Both the position numbers and the translations under genes were made by a program. 15,872 nucleotides of DNA from Pontiella desulfatans (GTDB taxonomy: Bacteria; Verrucomicrobiota; Kiritimatiellia; Kiritimatiellales; Pontiellaceae). The notes under the pieces were generated by a model, which did not search any database, was not told the origin of the DNA, and worked only from the letters and a program-made list of their open reading frames with translations. Numbering within the stretch: position 1 is the stretch's first letter; each line of letters opens with the position of its first letter. Shown here one piece after another: positions 1-6,937 of this stretch. Where the stretch lies: the NCBI GenBank assembly GCA_029287275.1, contig JARFRL010000376.1, positions 1 through 15,872 of the forward strand, read 5' to 3'.

Positions 1-252
1 CGCGTCAGCAAGCCGGGGCCGGTCGCGTTGCCGAACGCGGAGGGCATCAAGCTGACCGAGGCCATTCAGTTCGCGGGCGGGTTCGCGCCGAGCGCCAAGC
101 AAGACGCCATTCGCGTCTCGCGAACCGAGCCTGGAGGAAAGAAGATCCAGGTTACGGTCGATTACCAGAAAATCGGAACGGCTGGAAACGCGCGGGCGGA
201 TCTCAGTCTCATGTCTGGAGATATTATCTACGTGCCTGAACGGATGTTCTAA
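1..252 (+). CDS. Polysaccharide export outer-membrane protein (Wza/OPX family), 3' end only
   Basis: Only the last 83 codons are present; the gene begins before the window and is open from base 1. The visible part reads as one SLBB (soluble ligand-binding beta-grasp) domain: a V-S-K-P-G-P-V strand-turn, then a helix with L-T-E-A-I-Q-F-A-G-G-F-A, then basic and beta-rich stretches ending in G-D-I-I-Y-V-P-E. The last motif is typical of the end of SLBB domains in Wza/BexD-type proteins. These proteins form the periplasmic and outer-membrane channel through which capsule or exopolysaccharide leaves the cell, docking on a Wzc-type co-polymerase; such a partner is encoded at 4526. Chain ends in Met-Phe. 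The beta-barrel gene starts 2 nt after its stop, so the two are almost certainly co-transcribed and translationally coupled. The signal peptide, lipobox and the rest of the protein cannot be judged. An internal TTG at base 28 is not the real start. Confidence 0.85.
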   Translation, partial: RVSKPGPVALPNAEGIKLTEAIQFAGGFAPSAKQDAIRVSRTEPGGKKIQVTVDYQKIGTAGNARADLSLMSGDIIYVPERMF

Positions 253-254
253 TC

Positions 255-1427
255 ATGAAAAACAAGCTCGCTTCGCTGTTGCTCATTCTTTCGTTCGCCG
301 CGGTTCCCGCGTTCGCGCAGTTGCTGCGTGAAGGCGAAGGGTTCGAGTGGAAAGGGTTCTACTTCAATCCGGAAGCCAGCGCGGCTGGCGCGTACGACGA
401 TCGCGTGGTGATGGTGTCGGACACCGAGGCCGAAGGGGATTATTACAGTGAAGTCGCCGCCGGGCTCGGCGTCCGGAATCTTCCGGCGCGATACAACTTC
501 ACCGCTTCGGGGCGATACGGGTATCGGACCTATGGCGAGTTCTCCGAGCTAGACAATGATTTTTATACCCTCAACGCCGCGCTTGGAACCAGCGAAGGGA
601 AGTTCAATTGGAAGTTTCTGACCGACTACAGCAAAAAACTCGACTACAGCACGGCATACAACGCCAACACCGGAACGGGACCCGATTCGATTCTGGCCAA
701 CGAGCCGAACACCCGTTTTCTGGTGACGGGGAGCGTCTCCTACGCGGCGCCACTCAGTGAAAAGACCTCGCTGGTGCCCGAATATTCGCTGACGCATTAT
801 AACCAAGAGTTCGAAGGCGCGCGCGGGACCGCGGAGTGGCAGATTCACAGCGTCGCGGTGCCCATGAAATACGCCATCTCCGACAAAACCGCGGTCTTGT
901 TGGGCGGCGCGGGGAGCATGCAGGTGAACAAAGAGGAGGCGGGGCGCATCGGGACGGTTTATATCGGAGCCGAAAGTCGGGCCACGGAAAAAACCACCTA
1001 CAGCGTGAATGTCGGCTATTCAATCGTGGATTATGAGATTTCAGGAGAAGATCAGGGTTTCGTCTCGGACGCGAACGTGGTTTGGCGACCTACTTCGAAA
1101 GTGAACGCGTACGTCTTTGGCGGAAATCGATTTCAACCGGGTTATGGAGGCGGAGAAGCCCGCTTGGTCTACCGCGCGGGCTATGGCGCGGGATGGACGC
1201 CCGCGGATCAGTGGGATTTCGGGGCTCAAATACTGCACGACTACCAACAGGCCATTGGTGAAACGAATCCAGACCAATATGGAGAAGATATTCGGCACTT
1301 CCTCAACGCGCGGGCCGGATACAAGCTGACGCGTTGGGCGGAGCTCGCCTTGACCGCGCGCTATGTCGTCGATCAGATCGAAGTGAACCAGACCGTGGTT
1401 TCCGCTCGTTTGGACTGCCGGTTCTGA
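255..1427 (+). CDS. Outer-membrane beta-barrel protein of the exopolysaccharide locus
   Basis: A 390-residue protein with a clear Sec signal peptide: K2-N-K-L, a hydrophobic core at 5-17 and a probable signal peptidase I site after A21 (A-F-A before Q22). The mature part alternates polar and aromatic residues in many short amphipathic strands, with Tyr- and Phe-rich ends, Gly-rich turns and no internal hydrophobic helix. It ends in C-R-F; a C-terminal Phe is the usual signal for insertion of barrels by the BAM machinery. This fits the putative beta-barrel porin families (BBP2-like) that often lie next to Wza-type genes in exopolysaccharide loci; the exact family is inferred from fold and context, not from a diagnostic motif. 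It starts 2 nt after the OPX stop with no strong ribosome site, suggesting coupled translation. Likely role: outer-membrane port or stabiliser for polymer export, in place of a Wzi-like protein. Long reverse-strand frames across it are shadows. Confidence 0.8.
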   Translation: MKNKLASLLLILSFAAVPAFAQLLREGEGFEWKGFYFNPEASAAGAYDDRVVMVSDTEAEGDYYSEVAAGLGVRNLPARYNFTASGRYGYRTYGEFSELDNDFYTLNAALGTSEGKFNWKFLTDYSKKLDYSTAYNANTGTGPDSILANEPNTRFLVTGSVSYAAPLSEKTSLVPEYSLTHYNQEFEGARGTAEWQIHSVAVPMKYAISDKTAVLLGGAGSMQVNKEEAGRIGTVYIGAESRATEKTTYSVNVGYSIVDYEISGEDQGFVSDANVVWRPTSKVNAYVFGGNRFQPGYGGGEARLVYRAGYGAGWTPADQWDFGAQILHDYQQAIGETNPDQYGEDIRHFLNARAGYKLTRWAELALTARYVVDQIEVNQTVVSARLDCRF

Positions 1428-1561
1428 CGTTCGTTCAAGGCGGCGGGGCGCTTAACCCCGGCGTTAAATCATCATGCTAGATATGAAAAGGGTGCGCGAA
1501 AAATCTTGCCCGTTTAAGGCCTTAAACGGTACTAAACCTCAAGGCAAACGCCGAACACGCG
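1428..1561. other. Non-coding region between barrel and ligase-like gene
   Basis: 134 bases with no credible gene. It holds a short GC inverted repeat just after the barrel stop (CGGGG at 1444-1448 and CCCCG at 1456-1460, with TTAAC/GTTAA at 1452-1456 and 1463-1467). There is no T-run after it, so it is not a convincing intrinsic terminator. Further down lies the perfect 20-bp palindrome described separately. The region probably separates two transcription units or holds an internal promoter. Confidence 0.5.
1506..1535 (+). promoter_or_regulatory. Possible promoter with 20-bp palindromic operator
   Basis: Bases 1510-1529 form a perfect inverted repeat: half-site CCGTTTAAGG followed directly by its reverse complement CCTTAAACGG. 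It is flanked by a weak -35-like TTGCCC (1506-1511) and a weak -10-like TACTAA (1530-1535), 18 bases apart. A palindrome filling the spacer is a common operator position for dimeric regulators, including MerR-type activators. The left arm can also pair further down (CGTTT and GCCTT at 1511-1523 with AAGGC and AAACG at 1541-1550), so an RNA switch between two hairpins is an alternative. The palindrome is seen directly; the promoter boxes match consensus poorly and the regulator is unknown. Confidence 0.4.
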
Positions 1562-3106
1562 ATGTTGATGATCGCGATTTCCGATGGGATGAACGTGGTG
1601 GATGAAAGTGCTACAATTGGTTCGCCTGCGCTGGGTAAAATCAAGCGCTTCGTGAAGGAAGCGGGCTTGGTTACGAGTCGTTTTCTCCGAGGAATTGATT
1701 TTTCCCGTCACGTTCCCCGGCGGTTCTCCGTTCGCAAGGCGCAGGTGTATGGTCTTTTCGCGCTGTGCGCGCTGGCGTCTTGGTTGCGCGGTGGCACGCA
1801 TCCCGCGCTGCAATCACCCTTGTGGTTGATCGCCATCGCGCTTTGTTTGAGTCTGTTTTTTCTGGCCTCCGATGAGCGGGCTCGCATCGAACGCTTGATC
1901 AAGGCCGATCCCGTGTTCCGTTTCGGATCGCTGCTTTTATTGGTGATCGTGGTTCAATCACTCAACTCCAACTATTCGGTCGTCTCCAACGACGCGGGCC
2001 TGAGCGAGATGACGAGGATTTCACCGCGTCTATTTCCGTGGTCGGTCGAGCCGGGGGGAGCGCGGGAAATGCTCGTCTGGTTTTTTCCCGCTCTGGTTGG
2101 CGCGCTGATTGTTCGGCATCTTTTCGAGTGGCGTCATATTAAATTTTTATTGCACCTGCTGATGTGGAACGCGGCGTTGCTGGCGTTCGTCGGGCTGATC
2201 CAATATTTAGCGGATTCCGACCTCGTGCTGGGGATCTGGCGCGCTCCAAGCAGATTGTTCTTCGCCACGTTCGACTACGTCAATCACGCCGCGGAATGGT
2301 TTTACCTGAACGCCTTCATCGCGTTGGCGCTGCTCAAAGACAATTTCGAAAAGCACAAGCCCCCCATGCAGGCCGTGGTTTGGGCGGGCATCCTGTTGCT
2401 ATGCGTGGTGGCCGCCTTGTTGACGCTGAGTCGGTTTGGCGCGGTGATCGCGCTGTCGATTCTGTTCGTCGCTCTTTCGATGGTCGCGAAGCGCGTGCTT
2501 CGAAAAGTTAGCGGCACGGGCACGGCGAACGTAGCGGTCGCGATTGTTATCGTGGCGATGCTGGGCGTGGTTCTCTTTCTCGGGGCTGGTGGAGGCTCGC
2601 TCGCCGAGGAGGTCGGGGGAAAATCCGTGTTTGGCGAAAGCTCCGTCGCGAACGACCTTGGCGACCGGGTCATTCAAATGCCTTTGGCCCTGGCCATCTT
2701 TGGCGACAGCCCGTTGTTCGGCTCGGGAGGTTGGGGCTACCGCTGGTTGGCGAGCTTGCATGTTCATGTGGACGACCCGGCGCTTTGGACCGCGGCCGGT
2801 CTGACAAACGTTCATTGCGATCCGATACAGTTTCTTTCCGAGTTTGGGTTGGTGGGGACCATCGCGCTAGTCTGGGTGTTGGTTCAATTGGTGACGCCCG
2901 CGGTTAAAAAGGCGAAAAACTCGGCCATCAGCTTGTGGATTGGGGTTGGGATCGGCGTGATCGCCCTTCACAGCCTGATTGATTTGCCTTTTCGCTGCCC
3001 GGCCGTGTTGTATCTCTGGGTGATTCTTCTGGCCGCGCTCCCGTTGTTTCCCAAGCGGTCTAATTCGGGGAAAAACCGAAAAAACAAAGGCGAATGCGAG
3101 GCGTAA
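1562..3106 (+). CDS. Wzy_C / O-antigen ligase family membrane protein
   Basis: A 514-residue inner-membrane protein with roughly ten or more hydrophobic segments, starting near residue 60 after a polar N-terminal stretch. Family marks: the helix containing L-T-L-S-R-F-G (287-293), matching the Ser/Arg motif of Wzy_C proteins; a large periplasmic loop with G-S-G-G-W-G-Y (from 387), several His residues, then N-V-H-C-D-P-I-Q-F-L-S-E-F-G (from 416), matching the H-N-x-x-L-Q-x-x-x-E-x-G pattern of this family; and closing membrane helices. Members either polymerise lipid-linked repeat units (Wzy) or ligate polymer to an acceptor (WaaL and protein glycosylation ligases). Sequence alone cannot decide; a distinct Wzy-like protein at 9520 leaves the ligase role open for this one. 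The start is uncertain: the first ATG has no good ribosome site, with further in-frame ATGs at 1568 and 1589. It ends in a lysine-rich cytoplasmic tail. Confidence 0.85.
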   Translation: MLMIAISDGMNVVDESATIGSPALGKIKRFVKEAGLVTSRFLRGIDFSRHVPRRFSVRKAQVYGLFALCALASWLRGGTHPALQSPLWLIAIALCLSLFFLASDERARIERLIKADPVFRFGSLLLLVIVVQSLNSNYSVVSNDAGLSEMTRISPRLFPWSVEPGGAREMLVWFFPALVGALIVRHLFEWRHIKFLLHLLMWNAALLAFVGLIQYLADSDLVLGIWRAPSRLFFATFDYVNHAAEWFYLNAFIALALLKDNFEKHKPPMQAVVWAGILLLCVVAALLTLSRFGAVIALSILFVALSMVAKRVLRKVSGTGTANVAVAIVIVAMLGVVLFLGAGGGSLAEEVGGKSVFGESSVANDLGDRVIQMPLALAIFGDSPLFGSGGWGYRWLASLHVHVDDPALWTAAGLTNVHCDPIQFLSEFGLVGTIALVWVLVQLVTPAVKKAKNSAISLWIGVGIGVIALHSLIDLPFRCPAVLYLWVILLAALPLFPKRSNSGKNRKNKGECEA

Positions 3107-3217
3107 GTCCGCGCGTGCTGAAAGAACTTTGCTTGAAATTTTCATCGCAATGCCATGGAAAAAGGTTTTACATGACAAACGTTGCAACGGAAAAATAAAC
3201 TACGAGGGAGTTGGTCC
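3107..3217. other. Non-coding region before the PEP-CTERM gene
   Basis: 111 bases without a gene. It includes a perfect 10-bp palindrome CGTTGCAACG (3180-3189) and a weak promoter-like pair, TTTACA (3167-3172) and AAAAAT (3191-3196), 18 bases apart. That pair would put the transcript start almost on the ribosome site, so I do not call it a promoter. No terminator hairpin follows the ligase-like gene, so read-through into the next gene is possible. Confidence 0.35.
3203..3210 (+). promoter_or_regulatory. Ribosome binding site fixing the PEP-CTERM gene start
   Basis: Purine-rich CGAGGGAG lies seven bases before ATG 3218. An upstream in-frame ATG at 3182 would add twelve polar residues ahead of the signal peptide and has no such site, so 3218 is preferred. 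Confidence 0.7.
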
Positions 3218-4351
3218 ATGAAATTGATGCATTTTTATAGCTTGGTGGCGGTATTCGCGCTGGCGTTGGCCCCGGCTTTCGGAGCGTTCGTGGAAATCGG
3301 TGATGCCGGTAACGCGGCCGACACTTTAAATGAGCCGGGTAGTCTCGGGCGAGGAAGCGTGGCCTACACCTACAGCATCGGGACAACCGAGGTTTCCTAT
3401 GGAGAATTCAACGCGAGTCCGCTGACTGGCGGAACCACTCCTTGGACCAGCGCTTCCGATCCAATTACGGGAATCACCCGCGTCCAGGCCGCCCAGTATT
3501 GCAACTGGCTGACCACTGGAGACATCAGTCTCGGCGCGTACACCATTACCGGCGGCGCCATCACCGGGGTTACCTCCCACGACGAGAGTGACATCAATAT
3601 GGCCGCGCTCGTTTCCGTTTACAGCACCGTGTATGTTTTGCCGACCGAGGACGAGTGGTACAAGGCGGCGTATTACAAGGGAGCTGATCAGTATTCCAGG
3701 TACGCCAATGGAACCGATGGGGCGCCATCCACCTCGGAATCCCGCTTTGCGTCCGCCGGTTCGCCTTGGGCGATTGGTAGCGGTCCCCAGATTGAGCAAA
3801 ACGACACGAAAGACATGATGGGCAACGTTTATGAATGGCTGGAAGAAGAAGGAACGTTGCGCGGTGGAGCATATAATGATGTCGATACCACCTATCTCAG
3901 GTCCTCCAACCTTCGCACAGCAATTCCGGATGGAGAATATGCCGAGATCGGCATGCGAATCGTCGCGATTCCAGAGCCAGGTACCATCAGTTTGATGAGC
4001 CTCAGCACGATCAGTTTATTTCTTACTCGGACCATTCGTCGACGCAAGCAGCTGGGCAGCTCGCTCATGCCAGTCCGTCGCGTTCGCGCTTGTGATGTTT
4101 TCGAGGCCCAAGTTCAGGGCGAGATCATGGAAGAAGATTTGGGCCTTGGCCTCGGTGACTACGTCAAGGCGCATGCCGTGGATATCAAATCGAGCGTTCA
4201 GGAAAAATACACCGCCTTGAACGTCAGCTTCTGGAATCGCATGGTTGAGGTTCATGAACGCCGAACCGCCAAGCGAGAGGCGTTCAGGGAATCCTTCAAA
4301 AAGAGAGCGGTGGACGGATTTGACGCGTTTTTGGCGTTGATCATTAAATAG
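3218..4351 (+). CDS. Secreted FGE/SUMF1-like domain protein with PEP-CTERM signal and a long C-terminal extension
   Basis: A 377-residue protein from the ATG with a good ribosome site. Residues 1-23 are a Sec signal peptide (hydrophobic 5-20, A-F-G-A). Residues about 25-250 match the formylglycine-generating-enzyme-like (SUMF1/EgtB/PvdO) fold: T-E-V-S-Y-G-E-F (57-64), A-A-Q-Y-C-N-W-L (91-98), L-P-T-E-D-E-W-Y-K-A-A (141-151), D-M-M-G-N-V-Y-E-W (199-207), L-R-G-G-A-Y (214-219) and G-M-R-I-V-A (245-250). The paired catalytic cysteines of true formylglycine enzymes are absent near 225-245; the only cysteines are C95 and C292. A structural or binding role is therefore more likely than sulfatase maturation. 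Residues 252-254 (P-E-P) begin a PEP-CTERM signal, followed by a hydrophobic helix (255-270) and R-R-R-K (274-277). Unusually, about 100 charged, helix-prone residues follow to 377. An exosortase, not in this window, would normally cleave at PEP. The gene is closed by a strong terminator. Confidence 0.85.
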   Translation: MKLMHFYSLVAVFALALAPAFGAFVEIGDAGNAADTLNEPGSLGRGSVAYTYSIGTTEVSYGEFNASPLTGGTTPWTSASDPITGITRVQAAQYCNWLTTGDISLGAYTITGGAITGVTSHDESDINMAALVSVYSTVYVLPTEDEWYKAAYYKGADQYSRYANGTDGAPSTSESRFASAGSPWAIGSGPQIEQNDTKDMMGNVYEWLEEEGTLRGGAYNDVDTTYLRSSNLRTAIPDGEYAEIGMRIVAIPEPGTISLMSLSTISLFLTRTIRRRKQLGSSLMPVRRVRACDVFEAQVQGEIMEEDLGLGLGDYVKAHAVDIKSSVQEKYTALNVSFWNRMVEVHERRTAKREAFRESFKKRAVDGFDAFLALIIK

Positions 4352-4372
4352 CCGGTTTCGGTTACGCTTTAT

Positions 4373-4401
4373 AAGGCCTCATTTATGAGGCCTTTCTTTT
4401 T
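4373..4401 (+). terminator. Rho-independent terminator after the PEP-CTERM gene
   Basis: Perfect stem AAGGCCTCA (4373-4381) with TGAGGCCTT (4386-4394), loop TTTA, followed by TCTTTTT (4395-4401). It begins 21 bases after the stop codon. It should end transcripts from the upstream genes and isolate the kinase gene, which then needs its own promoter. Confidence 0.92.
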
Positions 4402-4432
4402 AATAAGCCGAGACGAAGCTCCCTCCCAATGG

Positions 4433-4460
4433 TTGACTTTAGGTCCCCGAACCGTAAAAA
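4433..4460 (+). promoter_or_regulatory. Possible sigma-70-type promoter for the kinase gene
   Basis: TTGACT (4433-4438, five of six to TTGACA) and TAAAAA (4455-4460, four of six to TATAAT) with a 16-base spacer lie just after the terminator and about 65 bases before the kinase start. A promoter is expected here because the terminator cuts off upstream transcription. The -10 match is modest. Confidence 0.45.
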
Positions 4461-4516
4461 CTTTCCGTCAAGTTAGTGGTACGGAATTTGCTCCAGTAAG
4501 CATTCCCTCGAGGGGA
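4452..4516 (+). promoter_or_regulatory. Structured leader and palindromic ribosome-site region of the kinase gene
   Basis: Two nested inverted repeats could form one hairpin: CCGTA (4452-4456) with TACGG (4480-4484), and inside it AACTT (4459-4463) with AAGTT (4470-4474). Further down, CCCTCGAGGG (4505-4514) is a perfect 10-bp palindrome whose right half is the probable ribosome site GAGGGG (4510-4515), ten bases before ATG 4526. Pairing could hide the ribosome site. The repeats are seen; any regulatory role is inferred, and no known riboswitch class was recognised. Confidence 0.35.
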
Positions 4517-4525
4517 TTTTAACAG

Positions 4526-6796
4526 ATGGATGATCAACGAAAACACGAAGCGAATAATGGCGGCCAGCATACCGATGGGCTGATTTCCTTGGATTCACTC
4601 CCCCAAAACAAGGGGGTTCCCAATAACGCGTATGGCGGCGGGCATTCTTTTCATGCTTACGGGACGGGCAAGGGTGGCGGTTCCGGATCCGAGCCCGGCG
4701 GCAAAACAATGCTCCGAATCGTCATTAACCGTTGGCCAATGGTTGTCCTTCTCGCGATTCTCGGAGCGGTAGGGGGTATTTTTTACGCGCAGGTGGCGAC
4801 TCCGATTTACAAAGTGACCGCCGAAATTGAAATGAACGTGCGTCGTCCCAAAGTCATCAACAGCGACGCCGTATATGAAGACCCGAACGCTCCTCGCGAC
4901 ACGGATATCATTTTCAACACGCGTTTCGCGAAGTTCAGGTCCCCCGCGATGGAAACTCTGGCGGCCAAGGAATACATGGAGCTCTATCCGGAGCAGACGA
5001 AGACGAGCGACGGGCTGCCGATCAGTCGCTACAGTTTGTCGAGGTGGGTGCGCGACGTTAATTGGTACAAGGATCCGACCGCGAACATCGTCTACGTGAG
5101 CTATAGCGCGTCGGACCCCGAGTTCGCGGCTCAACTGGTCAACGTGCTGACGCGTTGCGCGGGCCAGTTGATGATGCGGGAGAACCAAGCGCAGTCGGAT
5201 GAGGCCGTGAAATGGCTTGTATCGCAAGCGAAGGAGCAACGCGAAAATTTAGAGGATTTAGAGCTGTCGTTGGCGAATCTGCGCGACGAGATTCAAATCG
5301 ATTCCTTGGAGCAGCGAAAGGCGGAACTCGGTCAGGCGCTCGTTACGGTCTCGGAAGAGAAAGAAGCGTCGGTCAGTCAGCTCAATGAGCGGACGAGTAT
5401 TTTTGACTTCGTCTCCAACCTTCGGGACAACGATCCAAATCTTGAAATGCTTCCATCAGGATTGCCCAAGGAAAAAGAGTTGGATGAGCTTATTCGCTCG
5501 TGGAGATTGGCGAACGACGAGCTGCTGAGAGTCGCGGACCGCTACAAGCCGATCCACCCGGAATATAAAAAGGCCGCGGAAATCGAAGCGAGAGCCCAGG
5601 AGCGTTTGAATCAATTCATTGAGATGTCGGAAAAGGCGGTTCAAAACGAGATCCAATTATTGCGAACACAAATCGAGCAGACGGAATCGCGCGTCGTAAG
5701 CATGAAGGCGGAGGCGGTCCTGCTGGAAAAAGAGATCGCGGCGGGACTGAGGCAATTACAACGATTGGAACGCGACCGCGACGCGACGTCGGATTCCTTG
5801 CAAGCGATTCTGCGGCGCATGGAGGAGGCGCGGCTTTCCGCGGATGAAAACATGGCGTTCACGAAAGTGATTCGAAGCGCGTCCGTTCCGCGCGTGCCCG
5901 TGAGCCCGCGCAAGCCGCGGCTGGCCGTCATGGGCGCCGCGCTGGGGTTCGTCTTCGGCAGTTTGCTAACCATCGTGATGGCCTTCTGGACCGATAAAAT
6001 TGGAACGGTCGCGGATCTCAAGGCCCTTAATCTAAACGTCATGGCCTCGATACCCACCCAAAAGAAGGTCGATTCGCGCGGCCAGTTGGCGACGATTGGA
6101 TTGAGGGATAAATTCAGCCCCATGGTTGAGGTGTTCGCGGGAATCAACTCGGTGCTCACGTCGAAGAAATATCGCGAGCAGACGCGCGCCATGTTGATCT
6201 GCAGCGTGGGTCCGGGCGAAGGTAAAACGATATCGGCCTGCAATCTGGCGATAAGCTTCGCGCTGAATGGTTCCAAAACGCTTTTGATAGACGGCGATCT
6301 GCGCCGTCCCCAGCTCGGAAATGTGTTTCAGGTGGGGGAAGACCGTCCGTCTCTTCTGGACTGGCTGAACGAACCCGGTGACCGCGGCTGCGATCAATTG
6401 ATATCCGCTTCGATCATCGAGAACCTGGACGTCATTACGAGTCGTCCACATGGGCAGATCAATCCCGCCGAGCTGCTCGGTCGGGGCCAAGTCGCCGAGT
6501 TGCTGACCTGGGCCCGCGAGCACTATGATCGCGTTCTGATCGACACGCCGCCCATTGGTCCCGTTGGCGACGCGCAGGTTTTGGCGAACCTGGTCGACGG
6601 CGTGATCATGGTGGCGCGGATTGGGAAAACCAAGCGGCGGGCGATCAAGTTCGCGGTGACTCGATTCGAGGAAATCGACGCGCCGATCTTTGGCTGGATC
6701 GCCAATGACGTTTCCCATTCGCTCGCCGGTATGTTTGGCGGGGCCGAAGGCTATGGTTTTTCATATGGTTACGGTGGTTACAAAGCCTACAAATAG
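4526..6796 (+). CDS. Wzc-like polysaccharide co-polymerase with C-terminal tyrosine autokinase (BY-kinase)
   Basis: A 756-residue fused protein, the usual size for Proteobacteria-type Wzc. Order: a Gly/Tyr/His-rich cytoplasmic N-terminus (about 1-66); transmembrane helix 1 (about 70-92); a periplasmic Wzz domain with long coiled-coil stretches (about 220-290 and 340-440); a Pro-rich segment (P455, P458, P461, P464) leading into transmembrane helix 2 (about 466-487), as in chain-length regulators; and a cytoplasmic kinase domain. Kinase motifs: Walker A G-P-G-E-G-K-T (562-568), Walker A' L-L-I-D-G-D-L-R-R-P (586-595), Walker B V-L-I-D-T-P-P (670-676). The tail carries a tyrosine cluster (Y743, Y747, Y749, Y752, Y755), the usual autophosphorylation site. 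Such proteins control polymer length and docking on the outer-membrane channel through phosphorylation cycles; the matching phosphatase is not in the window. It lies between a terminator and the flippase gene and may be the first gene of the downstream operon. Confidence 0.95.
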   Translation: MDDQRKHEANNGGQHTDGLISLDSLPQNKGVPNNAYGGGHSFHAYGTGKGGGSGSEPGGKTMLRIVINRWPMVVLLAILGAVGGIFYAQVATPIYKVTAEIEMNVRRPKVINSDAVYEDPNAPRDTDIIFNTRFAKFRSPAMETLAAKEYMELYPEQTKTSDGLPISRYSLSRWVRDVNWYKDPTANIVYVSYSASDPEFAAQLVNVLTRCAGQLMMRENQAQSDEAVKWLVSQAKEQRENLEDLELSLANLRDEIQIDSLEQRKAELGQALVTVSEEKEASVSQLNERTSIFDFVSNLRDNDPNLEMLPSGLPKEKELDELIRSWRLANDELLRVADRYKPIHPEYKKAAEIEARAQERLNQFIEMSEKAVQNEIQLLRTQIEQTESRVVSMKAEAVLLEKEIAAGLRQLQRLERDRDATSDSLQAILRRMEEARLSADENMAFTKVIRSASVPRVPVSPRKPRLAVMGAALGFVFGSLLTIVMAFWTDKIGTVADLKALNLNVMASIPTQKKVDSRGQLATIGLRDKFSPMVEVFAGINSVLTSKKYREQTRAMLICSVGPGEGKTISACNLAISFALNGSKTLLIDGDLRRPQLGNVFQVGEDRPSLLDWLNEPGDRGCDQLISASIIENLDVITSRPHGQINPAELLGRGQVAELLTWAREHYDRVLIDTPPIGPVGDAQVLANLVDGVIMVARIGKTKRRAIKFAVTRFEEIDAPIFGWIANDVSHSLAGMFGGAEGYGFSYGYGGYKAYK

Positions 6797-6937
6797 GGTT
6801 GAGAACCTCGGCGCGGGCGTCGCGGGGCAACCAGAGCAGACTGAGTGGGTTCGTTTCCCGACTGAGCGACCAATGGCGGTAGCGCGCCGATACCCCATAC
6901 CCCTCCCCAGGGAAACAATCATAGAGTTTATTTAGCA
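6797..6937. other. Non-coding gap between kinase and flippase genes
   Basis: 141 bases. A tiny stem GGTT/AACC (6797-6800 and 6804-6807) follows the kinase stop but has no T-run, so no terminator is supported. An open frame on the + strand crosses it from inside the kinase gene but has low-complexity content and no ribosome site. No clear promoter was found; AGAG at 6923-6926 is a weak ribosome site for the flippase. Confidence 0.4.

Noticed and set aside
1444..1467. GC hairpin after the beta-barrel gene as a terminator
   Set aside because: The stem is only five base pairs and no T-run follows.
3167..3196. TTTACA/AAAAAT as promoter for the PEP-CTERM gene
   Set aside because: The transcript start would fall at the ribosome site, leaving almost no leader; the -10 match is also poor.
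4000..4351. Frameshift or gene fusion producing the tail after the PEP-CTERM signal
   Set aside because: The tail is in frame, has codon use like its neighbours, contains no separate ribosome site for an independent gene, and is followed by a terminator, so a single intact gene is the simplest reading.
6690..6935. + strand open frame crossing the kinase stop into the gap
   Set aside because: It overlaps the kinase gene in another frame, lacks a ribosome site, and shows no recognisable protein pattern.
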